A stretch of DNA of 64,000 nt from Asticcacaulis sp. AC460 (GCF_000495795.1 NZ_AWGD01000025.1:184323-248322); one strand, 5' to 3'; shown: positions 30,505-40,837, counted from the stretch's first letter. Numbers and translations: made by a program. Notes: generated by a model not told the origin, from the letters alone.

Positions 30505-30575
30505 AATGTATAAACTGTACAAATGTATTTTTCTTACATTTATCTCTTGACCTGAAAATACATATTTCATACATT
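30505..30575 (+). promoter_or_regulatory. Operator-promoter switch between repressor and GcrA-like operon
   Basis: Three 19-bp operator-like sites: 30505-30523 (AATGTAT-N5-GTACAAA), 30522-30540 (AATGTAT-N5-TTACATT, one mismatch) and 30557-30575 (AATACAT-N5-ATACATT). A sigma70-like promoter reading rightward, TTGACC (30547-30552), 17 bases, TACATT (30570-30575), is covered by the third site. The repressor's own possible -10 (TATACA, minus strand, about 30506-30511) lies in the first. This geometry is that of a lysogeny-type switch. Confidence 0.7.
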
Positions 30576-30667
30576 GATGTTCGCCGGATGTTCCGGCCTT
30601 CCTGAACCTCGTGGGCGGCCTTCCTCCTTTGCCGCCCGCCCTCTTTTTGCGCCTGGGAGCGCCAGCG

Positions 30668-30892
30668 ATGATGCATGTCTGTGAGTTTCTGCGAAACCTT
30701 CTGCTCGGTTTCCGTTCTTTGTGGGAAAAGGCGTTTCCGCCTGCCGGCAATCCGTTGCTGCGCGATCCGTTCTGTGCGCGGCTGCGCGCCGACATCGCGC
30801 AGGCCCGCCGCCGCCATAAGCCGGTTCGCCATCTGAAAGCCCAGTTGGAAGCCCGGCTCGATGAGATCCTTGGCGAAAAGGGCCGGTCATGA
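30668..30892 (+). CDS. Small hypothetical protein, first gene of the GcrA-like operon
   Basis: 74 residues from ATG 30668, eight bases after GGGAG. It begins MMHVCEFLRNLLLGFRSLWE and ends with a basic, helical segment (ADIAQARRRHKPVRHLKAQL), possibly a coiled coil that binds nucleic acid or protein. The family is not recognised. Its stop overlaps the GcrA-like start (ATGA), indicating translational coupling. It is driven by the operator-covered promoter at 30547-30575. Confidence 0.65.
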   Translation: MMHVCEFLRNLLLGFRSLWEKAFPPAGNPLLRDPFCARLRADIAQARRRHKPVRHLKAQLEARLDEILGEKGRS

Positions 30893-31407
30893 GCGGCTGG
30901 ACCCCGAACCGCCTGGCGGAACTGAGCCGGCGCTGGAACCAGGGCGAATCCAGCGCGGCCATCGCAAACTCTTTGGGCGTCAGTCGCAGCGCCGTGATCG
31001 GCAAGGTATTCCGGCTGCGAAAGGCCGGCCACGACCTGAGGGACAATTCGGCGACCATCGCCATGGGCTATCTCTTTACCCGCGCCCGGGTCGCGGTTCG
31101 GACCGAAAAAGCGGAAGCGGCGGCGCCGTTCCGACCTGCCGGGCTGGATCCCTTCGCCGCCGAGCCCGAACCGTCCAGCCCGCGGGCGCGCCAGGCCGCT
31201 GAGGGGCGCGCCTTTCTGGCGGCCCTGGAAGCCGCCATGCCCGGAACGGGGATTCCGTTCGGGGATCTGAGCCGGCGGGCCTGCGCCAATATTACCGGTG
31301 GCGAGGCGCCACAGTGGCTGTTCTGCGGGGTGGAGACGGCGCCGCGCAGCCGCTACTGCCCCGCCTGCCGGCCGAAAATGTACCTACCCGTATCGGAGCG
31401 TCCATGA
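30889..31407 (+). CDS. GcrA-family cell-cycle-type regulator
   Basis: 172 residues, close to the ~173 of Caulobacter GcrA. The N-terminal helix-turn-helix reads LAELSRRWNQGESSAAIANS followed by LGVSRSAVIGKVFRL, the GcrA signature including SAVIGKVxRL. The middle is a low-complexity linker. The C-terminus has a Cys-rich motif (CANITGG, LFCG, YCPACR) like GcrA's RNA-polymerase-binding end. GcrA activates methylated GANTC promoters with sigma70. This copy is inside a phage-like, S24-controlled operon, so it is probably an accessory or phage-derived paralogue rather than the housekeeping gcrA. It overlaps both neighbours by ATGA, consistent with tight coupling. Confidence 0.8.
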   Translation: MSGWTPNRLAELSRRWNQGESSAAIANSLGVSRSAVIGKVFRLRKAGHDLRDNSATIAMGYLFTRARVAVRTEKAEAAAPFRPAGLDPFAAEPEPSSPRARQAAEGRAFLAALEAAMPGTGIPFGDLSRRACANITGGEAPQWLFCGVETAPRSRYCPACRPKMYLPVSERP

Positions 31408-31973
31408 GCCTGTCGAAACGCCAGAAACGCATCAACCAACTGACCTATTGTCCGGAACCGGAGGCGGTGGCTTTGGCGGGTATTGCCCGCCAGGACCTGG
31501 AGCCGGTCTATGACCTCACCGGCGCAGATACCGGCGTCAAGCGGCGATCCAATGTTTTTCGCGTGCTGGGCCAGTCGGAGGAGATTACGTCGAACCAGTC
31601 GGCGGCCGGGGCGAAGCTGATCGAAATCTATGCCGCCTGGCGCGGGTTAGGGGGCAAGCCGGGCGAACGCGAACTGGGTTGGGCCATCGTGTCGGGCAAT
31701 GCGGCTCCGGACCTGGTCACCGACCGGATGATCGAAAATGGCCATGTCTGGCGTCAGGTGATGCGGTTTGTCGGGCCGTCGTCGGGGCGGCTGCTGACGG
31801 CTTTGGTTCAGGATATCATGGAGGGGGACGGGGTAGCGGTGCGGCGTCCCGACGGCCAGGCGGGGGTACGCTGGCGCCTGGCGGTCGAGGCGGTGACAGG
31901 CGAGCGCCGGCCGCATGCCCAGGCAGCGCTGGTACGGCGGGCGTGCGAGGATCTGGAGGCGTTCTGGCGGTGA
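31404..31973 (+). CDS. Hypothetical protein, last gene of the GcrA-like operon
   Basis: 189 residues from ATG 31404, overlapping the GcrA-like stop by four bases. It begins MSLSKRQKRINQLTYCPEPE and has a helical middle (SAAGAKLIEIYAAWRGLGG). The end is Arg-rich. The size, basic character and position resemble small phage DNA-packaging or early-control proteins, but I recognise no family. It ends 64 bases before RTX7. Confidence 0.65.
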   Translation: MSLSKRQKRINQLTYCPEPEAVALAGIARQDLEPVYDLTGADTGVKRRSNVFRVLGQSEEITSNQSAAGAKLIEIYAAWRGLGGKPGERELGWAIVSGNAAPDLVTDRMIENGHVWRQVMRFVGPSSGRLLTALVQDIMEGDGVAVRRPDGQAGVRWRLAVEAVTGERRPHAQAALVRRACEDLEAFWR

Positions 31974-32005
31974 TATAGAGCTTGCCTCGACCTGATATAT
32001 TCTTA

Positions 32006-32023
32006 AAGTACCTCACGGTACTT
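32006..32023 (+). promoter_or_regulatory. Small hairpin before RTX7 ribosome site
   Basis: AAGTACC-TCAC-GGTACTT is a perfect 7-bp stem with a four-base loop, one base before the GGGGGAGGG ribosome site. It could regulate translation or end upstream transcription; no T-run follows. Confidence 0.4.
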
Positions 32024-32037
32024 CGGGGGAGGGAAAT

Positions 32038-35000
32038 TTGGCTCGCCACTTTAATCTGCGTCGCACCGATGGTGTTTCACATATGTCTATGGCTGTTCCG
32101 ATCGCGTCGCTTCTTCAGGCCGGCTATACCGGTACGCCGGGTGACGACACCTATATTGGTACGGCCTACGGAGATTCGTTGAATGGCCGTGGCGGTAACG
32201 ACGCGCTTTCAGGCAGCGGCGGGAACGATGCAATATTGGGTGAAGATGGCAGTGATACCCTGAGTGGAGGGGCGGCGGCGGACAGTCTGAACGGTGGTGC
32301 GGGTGACGACGTTCTCTACGGTGATGAGGGCAATGATATATTGCAGAGCTTTGATGGCGCCGATCTGATTGATGGCGGTGCCGACATCGACAAGGTCATC
32401 TTCAATCGTGCGACCTCCACCCTGGCCTTTTTCATCGACTTCGGCCAAGCCGTAACGAGCGCTGGCGCCACGCTTGTTGATGGATCTGTTATCCGCAACG
32501 TTGAATCCGGCTACTTGGCAATGGGCACCGGTAACGATACTTTAACGGGTGGTGCCGGCACAGACGAATTTAATGGGGGCGCTGGCGCCGACCTACTTTC
32601 CGGCGGTGGAGGAAAGAACTTCCTGAATGGCGATGGCGGTAATGACACTCTGAATGGTGGTGCGGCGACTGATGAATTGAATGGCGGTGGAAACAATGAT
32701 CTCATATTCGGTGGCGGGGGCTCAGACTATCTGTCCGGTGGCGCCGGAGAGGATACGATCGAGGGCGGCTCAGGCAGTGATGATATCGCGGGAGGGCCGG
32801 GTAACGATCTTTTGTCGGACACGGCGGGTGGTGCAGGATTCGGCGGTGATGAGGGCGATGACACGATAAACGGTGGTGTCTCCCGCGACGCGATGTGGGG
32901 CGGAGCAGGCAATGACCTGCTGATGGGGGGCGGTGACAATGACTTGCTGGATGGCGGCGATTCCGACCGCACAGACAATGGAAACGATACGCTATTAGGC
33001 GGTGTCGGTGACGATACGTTGAACAATTTTGGCGGAATCGACAGTCTCGACGGAGGAGCCGGTACAGACGTCCTAATATACCAGCGCATGTCTTCAACCA
33101 CCAGCTATCGGTTCGATATGAGCCAACTGGGGGGAGCCGAGGGCGCCGGTCTGAGCGACGGGACCTTCATTCGTAATGTCGAGGCTGTGCAACTTGTTCT
33201 CGGTTCCGGAAACGATACATTTATTGGCTATAACGGGAATGACATTTTCAGCGGCGGTGACGGCGCGGATCTTGCGTCGGCGGGCAGCGGTCATACCACT
33301 CTGAGCGGGGAGGCGGGCCAGGACACTCTGACGGGCGGAAGCGGCAATGATAGCCTGAGTGGCGGCGATCACAATGACGTCTTGTCGGGTGGCGACGGCA
33401 ACGACACGCTTTACGGTGGAACCGCCAATGACCGAATTACAGCTGGCGGCGGAGACGACTATATTGCCGATGGCAGCGGTAATGATACGGTTGCCGGTGG
33501 CGCAGGAAACGACACCTTCAGCCTTAGTAATGGCGACGGAGACCGATTGGACGGCGGGGAGGGGACGGACAGGTTGGTCGCTGACTCCAGCCTCAACTTT
33601 TTTCAGATTGTCGGTGTCGAGGTTTTGCAGATTTACAGTTCTTTATCGGCGACCGCGGTTCAGTTTAGCAGCTTTGATACCATTCTCGGGACCTCGTCGT
33701 GGTTTCCGCCGTACCTAACGATTGTTGGCGGCGGTACTGTTGACTTCGCCACCAAACTTTCGGTTGGCGCCAATCTCTCGGCTTTTCAGGCGGGAGGCAG
33801 CATTACGGGGGGCGCCTTTGGCGACACGATGTCGGGCAGTACCGGCCAGGATATGCTGAGCGGAGGTGGTGGCGCGGACCAAATTTGGGGATATGCCGGT
33901 GATGACAGCCTGAACGGCGGCGACGGCAATGATACCTTCTATTACAATTATTCTTCGCAGGGTAATGATAGTGTCGACGGTGGCGAAGGAATGGACGAGG
34001 TCTGGGTTAATAGCAGTTTCTTTAACTCCACCTTCAGTCATGTTGATATTCTGAATGTTCAGACCAGTCTGACGGCCACAATATCTCAGTATGACAGTTT
34101 TCAGACTATTGTCACCAATCACGGTGCCTACAGTAATTACAGTTTGAGTGTTTCAGATGGCGGTACGGTTGACTTCAGTTTCAAGCTGGCATCGGGGGCC
34201 GCTATATTTACATCCTCATCAAGCACCAGGGTTATTGGTGGTGCCTTTAATGACTCGATATCCGGAGGATTCGGTAACGATACGCTCGATGGCGGTGCTG
34301 GTGACGATCAACTGAATGGTGGCGCCGGCAACGATGTCTACTACCTGCAGTCGTCGTCGGATATGGTCGTAGAGTATTCCGGTGGAGGGCTGGATGAGGT
34401 TTACAGTTCAGTGACCTATTCCTTGCCCACCTTTGTCGAAAATCTGATTATGACGGGTACGGGCGATGCAGATGGCTTCGGCAACGGCCTCGATAATCGC
34501 CTGATTGGCAATAACGGCGCCAATATGCTGAACGGCGCCGCGGGTAGTGACGTCATGAGCGGAGGATTGGGCGATGACACCTATTATGTAGACCACGTCC
34601 AGGACAATGCTGTGGAGTTGCACCATCAAGGTACGGATACGGTCTATTCCTCGGTGAACTACTCGCTGTTCGGTCGGGCGGTTGAAAACTACATCATGCT
34701 GGGTGACGCCAATCTGAGCGTGACCGGCAATTCGCTGAACAACCGGCTAACCGGCAATGCCGGTAATAACTGGTTCGACGGCGGCACCGGCGGCGACAAG
34801 ATGATCGGCGGGCTGGGTGACGACACTTACTATGTCGACAACTTCTACGACGACGTCACCGAACTGCACCTGGAGGGGACTGATACGGTCTTTTCGTCGG
34901 TGACCTATTCGCTGTTCGGGCGGGCGGTGGAAATCATGACCCTGACAGGTTCGTCCCACATCAATGCCACTGGCAATTCCATCGCCAATACCCTGACCGG

Positions 35001-35289
35001 GAATTCCGGCAACAACCGGCTGGATGGCGGAGTCGGCAATGATACGCTGACGGGCGGTAACGGTGCGGACGTCTTCGTCTTCATGAGCGGGACCTGGAAA
35101 GATACCGTCACCGACTTCAGCGCGACGCAGAATGACATGATCGATATCAATGCCTACACCCACGGCGTCGATAACAGCACTTTGGTCGTCCAGTCAGGCG
35201 TTAATGTGGTGATCTCTCTGGGCGGTGGGAATGCTGTGATGGTGTTGAATGCGGCCAGGGCGGATGTCCTGAGCCATATGGTCTGGTAG
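32038..35289 (+). CDS. RTX7: isolated RTX calcium-binding protein
   Basis: 1083 residues from the TTG at 32038. This start is preferred because GGGGGAGGGAAA directly precedes it and because MARHFNLRRTDGVS parallels MSRLSVKRSEG of RTX4; ATG 32083 lacks a site. Nonapeptide repeats run to about residue 490 with two NVE-type inserts. Two copies of a ~100-residue beta module then follow, found in no other paralogue here (each with GGTVDF and then GGAFND/GGAFGD). LTLTG-type repeats and a C-terminus of the RTX1/RTX2 subtype (GTWKDTVTDFSATQND...VLSHMVW) complete it. It is separated from the main array by ~9 kb and lies next to the S24/GcrA-like island. Confidence 0.9.
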   Translation: MARHFNLRRTDGVSHMSMAVPIASLLQAGYTGTPGDDTYIGTAYGDSLNGRGGNDALSGSGGNDAILGEDGSDTLSGGAAADSLNGGAGDDVLYGDEGNDILQSFDGADLIDGGADIDKVIFNRATSTLAFFIDFGQAVTSAGATLVDGSVIRNVESGYLAMGTGNDTLTGGAGTDEFNGGAGADLLSGGGGKNFLNGDGGNDTLNGGAATDELNGGGNNDLIFGGGGSDYLSGGAGEDTIEGGSGSDDIAGGPGNDLLSDTAGGAGFGGDEGDDTINGGVSRDAMWGGAGNDLLMGGGDNDLLDGGDSDRTDNGNDTLLGGVGDDTLNNFGGIDSLDGGAGTDVLIYQRMSSTTSYRFDMSQLGGAEGAGLSDGTFIRNVEAVQLVLGSGNDTFIGYNGNDIFSGGDGADLASAGSGHTTLSGEAGQDTLTGGSGNDSLSGGDHNDVLSGGDGNDTLYGGTANDRITAGGGDDYIADGSGNDTVAGGAGNDTFSLSNGDGDRLDGGEGTDRLVADSSLNFFQIVGVEVLQIYSSLSATAVQFSSFDTILGTSSWFPPYLTIVGGGTVDFATKLSVGANLSAFQAGGSITGGAFGDTMSGSTGQDMLSGGGGADQIWGYAGDDSLNGGDGNDTFYYNYSSQGNDSVDGGEGMDEVWVNSSFFNSTFSHVDILNVQTSLTATISQYDSFQTIVTNHGAYSNYSLSVSDGGTVDFSFKLASGAAIFTSSSSTRVIGGAFNDSISGGFGNDTLDGGAGDDQLNGGAGNDVYYLQSSSDMVVEYSGGGLDEVYSSVTYSLPTFVENLIMTGTGDADGFGNGLDNRLIGNNGANMLNGAAGSDVMSGGLGDDTYYVDHVQDNAVELHHQGTDTVYSSVNYSLFGRAVENYIMLGDANLSVTGNSLNNRLTGNAGNNWFDGGTGGDKMIGGLGDDTYYVDNFYDDVTELHLEGTDTVFSSVTYSLFGRAVEIMTLTGSSHINATGNSIANTLTGNSGNNRLDGGVGNDTLTGGNGADVFVFMSGTWKDTVTDFSATQNDMIDINAYTHGVDNSTLVVQSGVNVVISLGGGNAVMVLNAARADVLSHMVW

Positions 35290-35306
35290 GCTTTTGAGTC
35301 CGATAG

Positions 35307-35342
35307 CCTCTCCGTGCTCGTGCTCGCACCGGCACGGGGAGG
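35307..35342. terminator. Hairpin between RTX7 and the tRNA genes
   Basis: CCTCTCCGTGC (35307-35317) pairs with GCACGGGGAGG (35332-35342) with a single G-U. It is placed to end both RTX7 (plus) and the tRNA transcript (minus). No T-run is seen on either strand. Confidence 0.5.
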
Positions 35343-35346
35343 AAGT

Positions 35347-35422
35347 TGGCGAAGACGACGGGACTCGAACCCGCAACATCCGGATAGACAATCCGGCGCT
35401 CTCCCGATTGAGCTACGTCTTC
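35347..35422 (-). tRNA. tRNA-Asp (anticodon GTC), unusual base 37
   Basis: A 76-base cloverleaf with a 7-bp acceptor GAAGACG/CGTCTTC, D-arm GCTC/GAGC, anticodon stem CCGGA/TCCGG with loop TTGTCTA, T-loop TTCGAGT, discriminator G and encoded CCA. Anticodon GTC and G73 fit aspartate. Position 37 is T and 38 is A, where Asp tRNAs normally have a purine and C, so it may be an atypical or mobile-element copy. Confidence 0.8.
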
Positions 35423-35434
35423 CTGGATATGAAG

Positions 35435-35518
35435 TGGCGCCCCGGAGTGGATTCGAACCACCCTTTTCAACTCCGGCCTACGGCTACCGCGTTCGTGGCG
35501 CGGCCCGGTTACCGGGGC
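35435..35518 (-). tRNA. tRNA-like gene with non-canonical core (possible tRNA pseudogene)
   Basis: A perfect acceptor stem GCCCCGG/CCGGGGC, T-arm GGTGG-TTCGAAT-CCACT, and encoded CCA show tRNA ancestry. The middle does not fold as a normal D-arm and anticodon arm. The best stem, CCGCG/CGCGG with loop CCACGAA (anticodon ACG if real), leaves only six bases for the D-arm and a ~24-base variable region. Its identity is undetermined; it may be a degenerate or remodelled tRNA. Confidence 0.5.
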
Positions 35519-35523
35519 AGATG

Positions 35524-35598
35524 TGGTTGAGGCGGTACGACTCGAACGTACATTACCCTGAATCAAAGTCAGGTTTCCTACCTTTAGAAGACGCCTCA
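35524..35598 (-). tRNA. tRNA-Gln (anticodon TTG)
   Basis: A 75-base cloverleaf. Acceptor TGAGGCG/CGCCTCA with the weak U1-A72 pair typical of Gln, T8-C9, D-stem TTCT/AGGA, anticodon stem CCTGA/TCAGG with loop CTTTGAT (TTG), T-arm GTACG-TTCGAGT-CGTAC, and encoded ACCA. First gene of the minus-strand tRNA trio. Confidence 0.85.
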
Positions 35599-35679
35599 AT
35601 GAAGCGGCCGCCTGAGGTCAGGTTCCGCTTTTACAGGATATCTCGTTGCTGTCGCATGTGTATTTCTCCGTATTTTTCC

Positions 35680-35708
35680 TGTGTATTTATTTTTATTTTC
35701 TGAGTCAA
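35680..35708 (-). promoter_or_regulatory. Promoter for the tRNA trio
   Basis: On the minus strand TTGACT (35708-35703), 17 bases, then TACACA (35685-35680) gives a sigma70-type promoter about 80 bases before the tRNA-Gln 5' end. It lies in a strongly AT-rich stretch (about 35650-35780) that contrasts with the GC-rich surroundings. Otherwise nothing clear is seen in 35599-35837. Confidence 0.5.
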
Positions 35709-35837
35709 ATTCTTTTTTAATAAAACTTTTTACTTAAATTTATTTAAAATTGATCGCAAATATTCATTCATTGCTTGGGGCAATGCTTCCGAAAATATCG
35801 GCATTGTTTGCGCTGAAAGGGAAGTGGGCATGTGAAA

Positions 35838-35868
35838 AAGCCCCGCTGGAGATTACCGAGCGGGGCTT
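35838..35868 (-). terminator. Intrinsic terminator downstream of the amylase gene
   Basis: AAGCCCCGCT and AGCGGGGCTT form a perfect 10-bp stem with an 11-base loop, followed on the minus strand by TTTTT. It would end the amylase transcript, 167 bases after its stop. Confidence 0.85.
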
Positions 35869-36034
35869 CAAAACCTGGAGAGGATGATGACGGGTATTAT
35901 CCCTGGTCCTCACGCAGCATCGCAGCACCGCTCGGGCTATCCCGGCGATCTCGCCGTTGCTGGCTTTGGCGGTTCATCATGCTCATAGTGCCCAGCTTAT
36001 GCTTGAGGTTCACACGGGTTGTCAACATGAGGCG

Positions 36035-38053
36035 TTACAGTGTTTTCACGATCGTGACGCTTTGGGCCGGGACGGTTACGGTGATCCGGCCCGACGCGTT
36101 GCTGGTCACAGTGGCGCCGGCGGCCGGGTAGATGCTTCCGAACGCTGTCAGACTCAGGCCCGTATCCACCGTGATCGTCTGGGATACGGTCGACAGGTTG
36201 ATCAGCACCACGGCCGTCTGGGCGCCCTGGCGGCGCAGGAAGATGACATGCGGATCGCCGGGCAAGGACAAGGCCGTCAGCGTGCCCCATTGCAGCACCG
36301 GATAAGTCGAGCGCACCGCGTACAGCGACCGGTAGGTTTCCAGCAGCGAGCCGGTGATGCCTGTCTGGGCAGCGGCATTGTAGGTCGCCATATTCGACGC
36401 CACCGGGCGGTACGGCGTGCCCGAGGTGAAGCCCGACACCGCATTGGACCAGCTCATCGGCGCGCGCAGCCCGGCGTCGCCACTTTGGCCGTTTTGCCCC
36501 ATGCCGAACTCTTCGCCGTAATAGGTGAAGGGCGTATCCGAGGCCAGCAGGGCGATGGCCGCTGCGACGCGGTAGTCGCCTTCGCCATGGCCGCTGAGGG
36601 CTTCGATAGCGCGGCCGCCGGCAAAGCCGTCGTGGTTGGACAGGAACAGCGGCAGCGACGTGCGGTCGGACGCGGTCAGGTAATCATGCAGACCCGAGGT
36701 CAGGGCGCCGGAAGTGGCCGAGTTGCGGACCTCCCACTGCTTGCCGAAGGCGAAAGCATTGCCGCAACCGCCCCCTGCCGCCGCGTAGTCGGACGGATGG
36801 TCGGCCGCTTCGCAGACCATGTAGCGGTTGGCGTAGCCGTTGATGACGGTCTGGGCCTGGACCAGGACGGCGTGGGTTTCGGGCTGGTTGTACCAGGCCG
36901 ACGGGCCGTTCTCGACGAAGGTTTCGACCGCGTCGAAGCGGAAGCCGTCGACGCCGCGGTTCAGCCAGAAGCGCAGATTGTCCATGTGCCAGGCGACCAC
37001 GTCGGGGTTCTTCAGGTTGAAGTCCGGCATGGAGTCGGCGAACAGGCCGTAATTGTAGCCGTAGGCGGTCGGGCGCCACGGATTGCCGCCCCAAGTGCTC
37101 CAGCCCGGATCGGTGGCGTTGAAGACGTACCAACTGCGGCGAGTGTTGGTCGGGCTGGAGACGGCGTCGAGGAACAGCGGGTTCTGCGCGGCTGAGTGGT
37201 TCATGACATAGTCGAGGACGATACCGATGCCGCGGGCATGGGCCTGGGTGATCAACTCGTCGAAATCGGCCATGGTCCCGTAGTCGTGCTCGATGGCGCG
37301 GTAGTCGCTGACGGCATAACCGTGGTCGTTGTCCTGGCTTTCGAAGACCGGCATCAGCCACAGGCCGGTGACGCCCAGCGACTGCAGGTAGTCGAGCTTC
37401 GAGGTCACGCCCTTCAGGTCGCCGATCCCGTCGCCGTCGCTGTCCTTGTAGGAACGGACGAAGACTTCCATGAACTGGCCGCGCCGGTTCCAGTTGGCGG
37501 GCAGGGTGCTGGTGGTCGTGCCGACCGCTACGGCGGCCATGTTCAGGTCGTCGGCCTGGTGGCCGACCTTGGCGGCGGCGGTGTCGGCGGCGGCGCGGGT
37601 GGCGAAAACGGAGCCGGTCTCCTGGACGACCCAGGCTTCGGCGCCAAAGGTCGAGCGGTTGACGCGCATGTCGACGGCCGGGCTCTTGGCGTCGCCCTTG
37701 TGGATCAGGAAGTTGAGATTAGCGTTGTCATTGACCAGGGGGATGACGACGGTGGCCCAGCCGCCCGAGGCGCCGTCAAAGGCGCGCGGGGCGGTCCAGG
37801 TGGTGACGGTGCCGGCCGCGATCGCCGCCGTCCCGGTGGTGTCGTTCCACAGGTGCAGACCCCAGCCGGTATAGTCGCCGTCCAGGCGCCGGTAGTGGAT
37901 GGTCAGGGCGAGGGGGGCAGGGCTGGACGACGAACTGCCGGTGCCGCCACCGCCTCCACCGCTGGAGGAGGCCCCTCCGCCGCCGCAGGCGGAAATGAGC
38001 AGGCATAGGCCAACGGTCAGGAGGGCCGCGGCCCGTCCGGTCAAGATGCGCAT
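36035..38053 (-). CDS. Alpha-amylase family (GH13) lipoprotein with CBM41-like domain
   Basis: 672 residues from ATG 38053 (GGGAG six bases upstream). A lipoprotein signal ends at LLISAC with Cys23, followed by a Gly/Ser linker. Residues ~49-155 resemble the CBM41/pullulanase-type starch-binding domain ([20 protein letters not shown]). The catalytic GH13 barrel begins near [20 protein letters not shown]. Catalytic residues are visible: nucleophile Asp in [10 protein letters not shown], acid/base Glu in [10 protein letters not shown], and Asp in LSNHDGF. A C-terminal beta domain follows. It should hydrolyse alpha-1,4-glucans at the cell surface. Upstream paired GAATACGTATTC palindromes suggest sugar-responsive LacI-type repression. 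A strong terminator follows. Confidence 0.93.
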   Translation of the reverse strand: MRILTGRAAALLTVGLCLLISACGGGGASSSGGGGGGTGSSSSSPAPLALTIHYRRLDGDYTGWGLHLWNDTTGTAAIAAGTVTTWTAPRAFDGASGGWATVVIPLVNDNANLNFLIHKGDAKSPAVDMRVNRSTFGAEAWVVQETGSVFATRAAADTAAAKVGHQADDLNMAAVAVGTTTSTLPANWNRRGQFMEVFVRSYKDSDGDGIGDLKGVTSKLDYLQSLGVTGLWLMPVFESQDNDHGYAVSDYRAIEHDYGTMADFDELITQAHARGIGIVLDYVMNHSAAQNPLFLDAVSSPTNTRRSWYVFNATDPGWSTWGGNPWRPTAYGYNYGLFADSMPDFNLKNPDVVAWHMDNLRFWLNRGVDGFRFDAVETFVENGPSAWYNQPETHAVLVQAQTVINGYANRYMVCEAADHPSDYAAAGGGCGNAFAFGKQWEVRNSATSGALTSGLHDYLTASDRTSLPLFLSNHDGFAGGRAIEALSGHGEGDYRVAAAIALLASDTPFTYYGEEFGMGQNGQSGDAGLRAPMSWSNAVSGFTSGTPYRPVASNMATYNAAAQTGITGSLLETYRSLYAVRSTYPVLQWGTLTALSLPGDPHVIFLRRQGAQTAVVLINLSTVSQTITVDTGLSLTAFGSIYPAAGATVTSNASGRITVTVPAQSVTIVKTL

Positions 38054-38130
38054 CTGTTTCTCCCGATATGTGCCGGCTCTGGTGGCGGCTTTTGGCGGGA
38101 CGTTACACTGGGGTGGAACGAATGGGCCGT

Positions 38131-38164
38131 GAATACGTATTCGCGCGGCGAAGAATACGTATGC
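38131..38164. promoter_or_regulatory. Paired palindromic operators upstream of the amylase gene
   Basis: GAATACGTATTC (38131-38142, perfect) and GAATACGTATGC (38153-38164) are 22 bases apart, two helical turns, about 80-110 bases upstream of the amylase start. The central CG and the symmetry fit a LacI-family sugar repressor. The regulator is not in the window. Confidence 0.5.
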
Positions 38165-38321
38165 AAGAGACGTGCGGAAATTGGCCATTAACCGCGGGCT
38201 TTTCCCGGCAAGGGGAAGATAAGGCATTCCGCCGCACCAAGTCTTTCCTTTTCCGCGCGTGCTTCGCATGGTGAGTTGAGACGTGGTTCGTCATCATGAC
38301 CTTATTTGAAAGGTGAGGCCC

Positions 38322-38618
38322 ATGATCGTTGAAACCAGTACACACGTCGTCCGGTCGGTTCTGTCGGTGCTGTTGACCGTCTACAAGATGGACAATCGCG
38401 AGGACAGCGATGTCGCGCTGGATGTCATTGAATTCATCGCCCTGCGCATGCGTGAGCGCCAGGATCATCAGGTTGCCGAAATGGGCAGTTTCGTGCGTGC
38501 CTGTCTGATCGGGTATCTGCATGGCCGGCTGAGCTATGACGCGGCGCATGAACGGTTGGTCGCGGCGGCGCTTTATGCTCCGGTGGGGCACGTCTGTCTG
38601 CGCGAAGCCTTTCGCTGC

Positions 38619-38633
<15 letters not shown>
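38322..38633 (+). CDS. Hypothetical protein
   Basis: 103 residues from ATG 38322, with AAGGTGAGG just upstream (an in-frame GTG lies at 38313). It is helical and begins MIVETSTHVVRSVLSVLLTV. The middle is rich in acidic and basic residues and the C-terminus reads HVCLREAFRCSG. No domain is recognised. Its end overlaps the convergent hybrid kinase by 15 bases. Confidence 0.6.
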
Positions 38634-40718
<2,085 letters not shown>

Positions 40719-40837
40719 TGACCGCCCCGTGTTTCGTTTTGCTGGAGAGTTTATAGCAGCTTCCCTACTGCCGCGTCCGGAAATAAAAATTCAATGCAAT
40801 CGGTTTCGATCCAGCGGATTGACGTTTCGTAAATCGT

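Noticed and set aside
29527..30575. Operators taken for host SOS (LexA) boxes
   Set aside because: Alphaproteobacterial LexA boxes have the GTTC-N7-GTTC form; these sites are AATGTAT-N5-ATACATT and fit the local S24 repressor.
35832..37195. Plus-strand frames opposite the amylase gene and its 3' region
   Set aside because: They overlap a clear GH13 gene or its terminator and show no domain or ribosome site.
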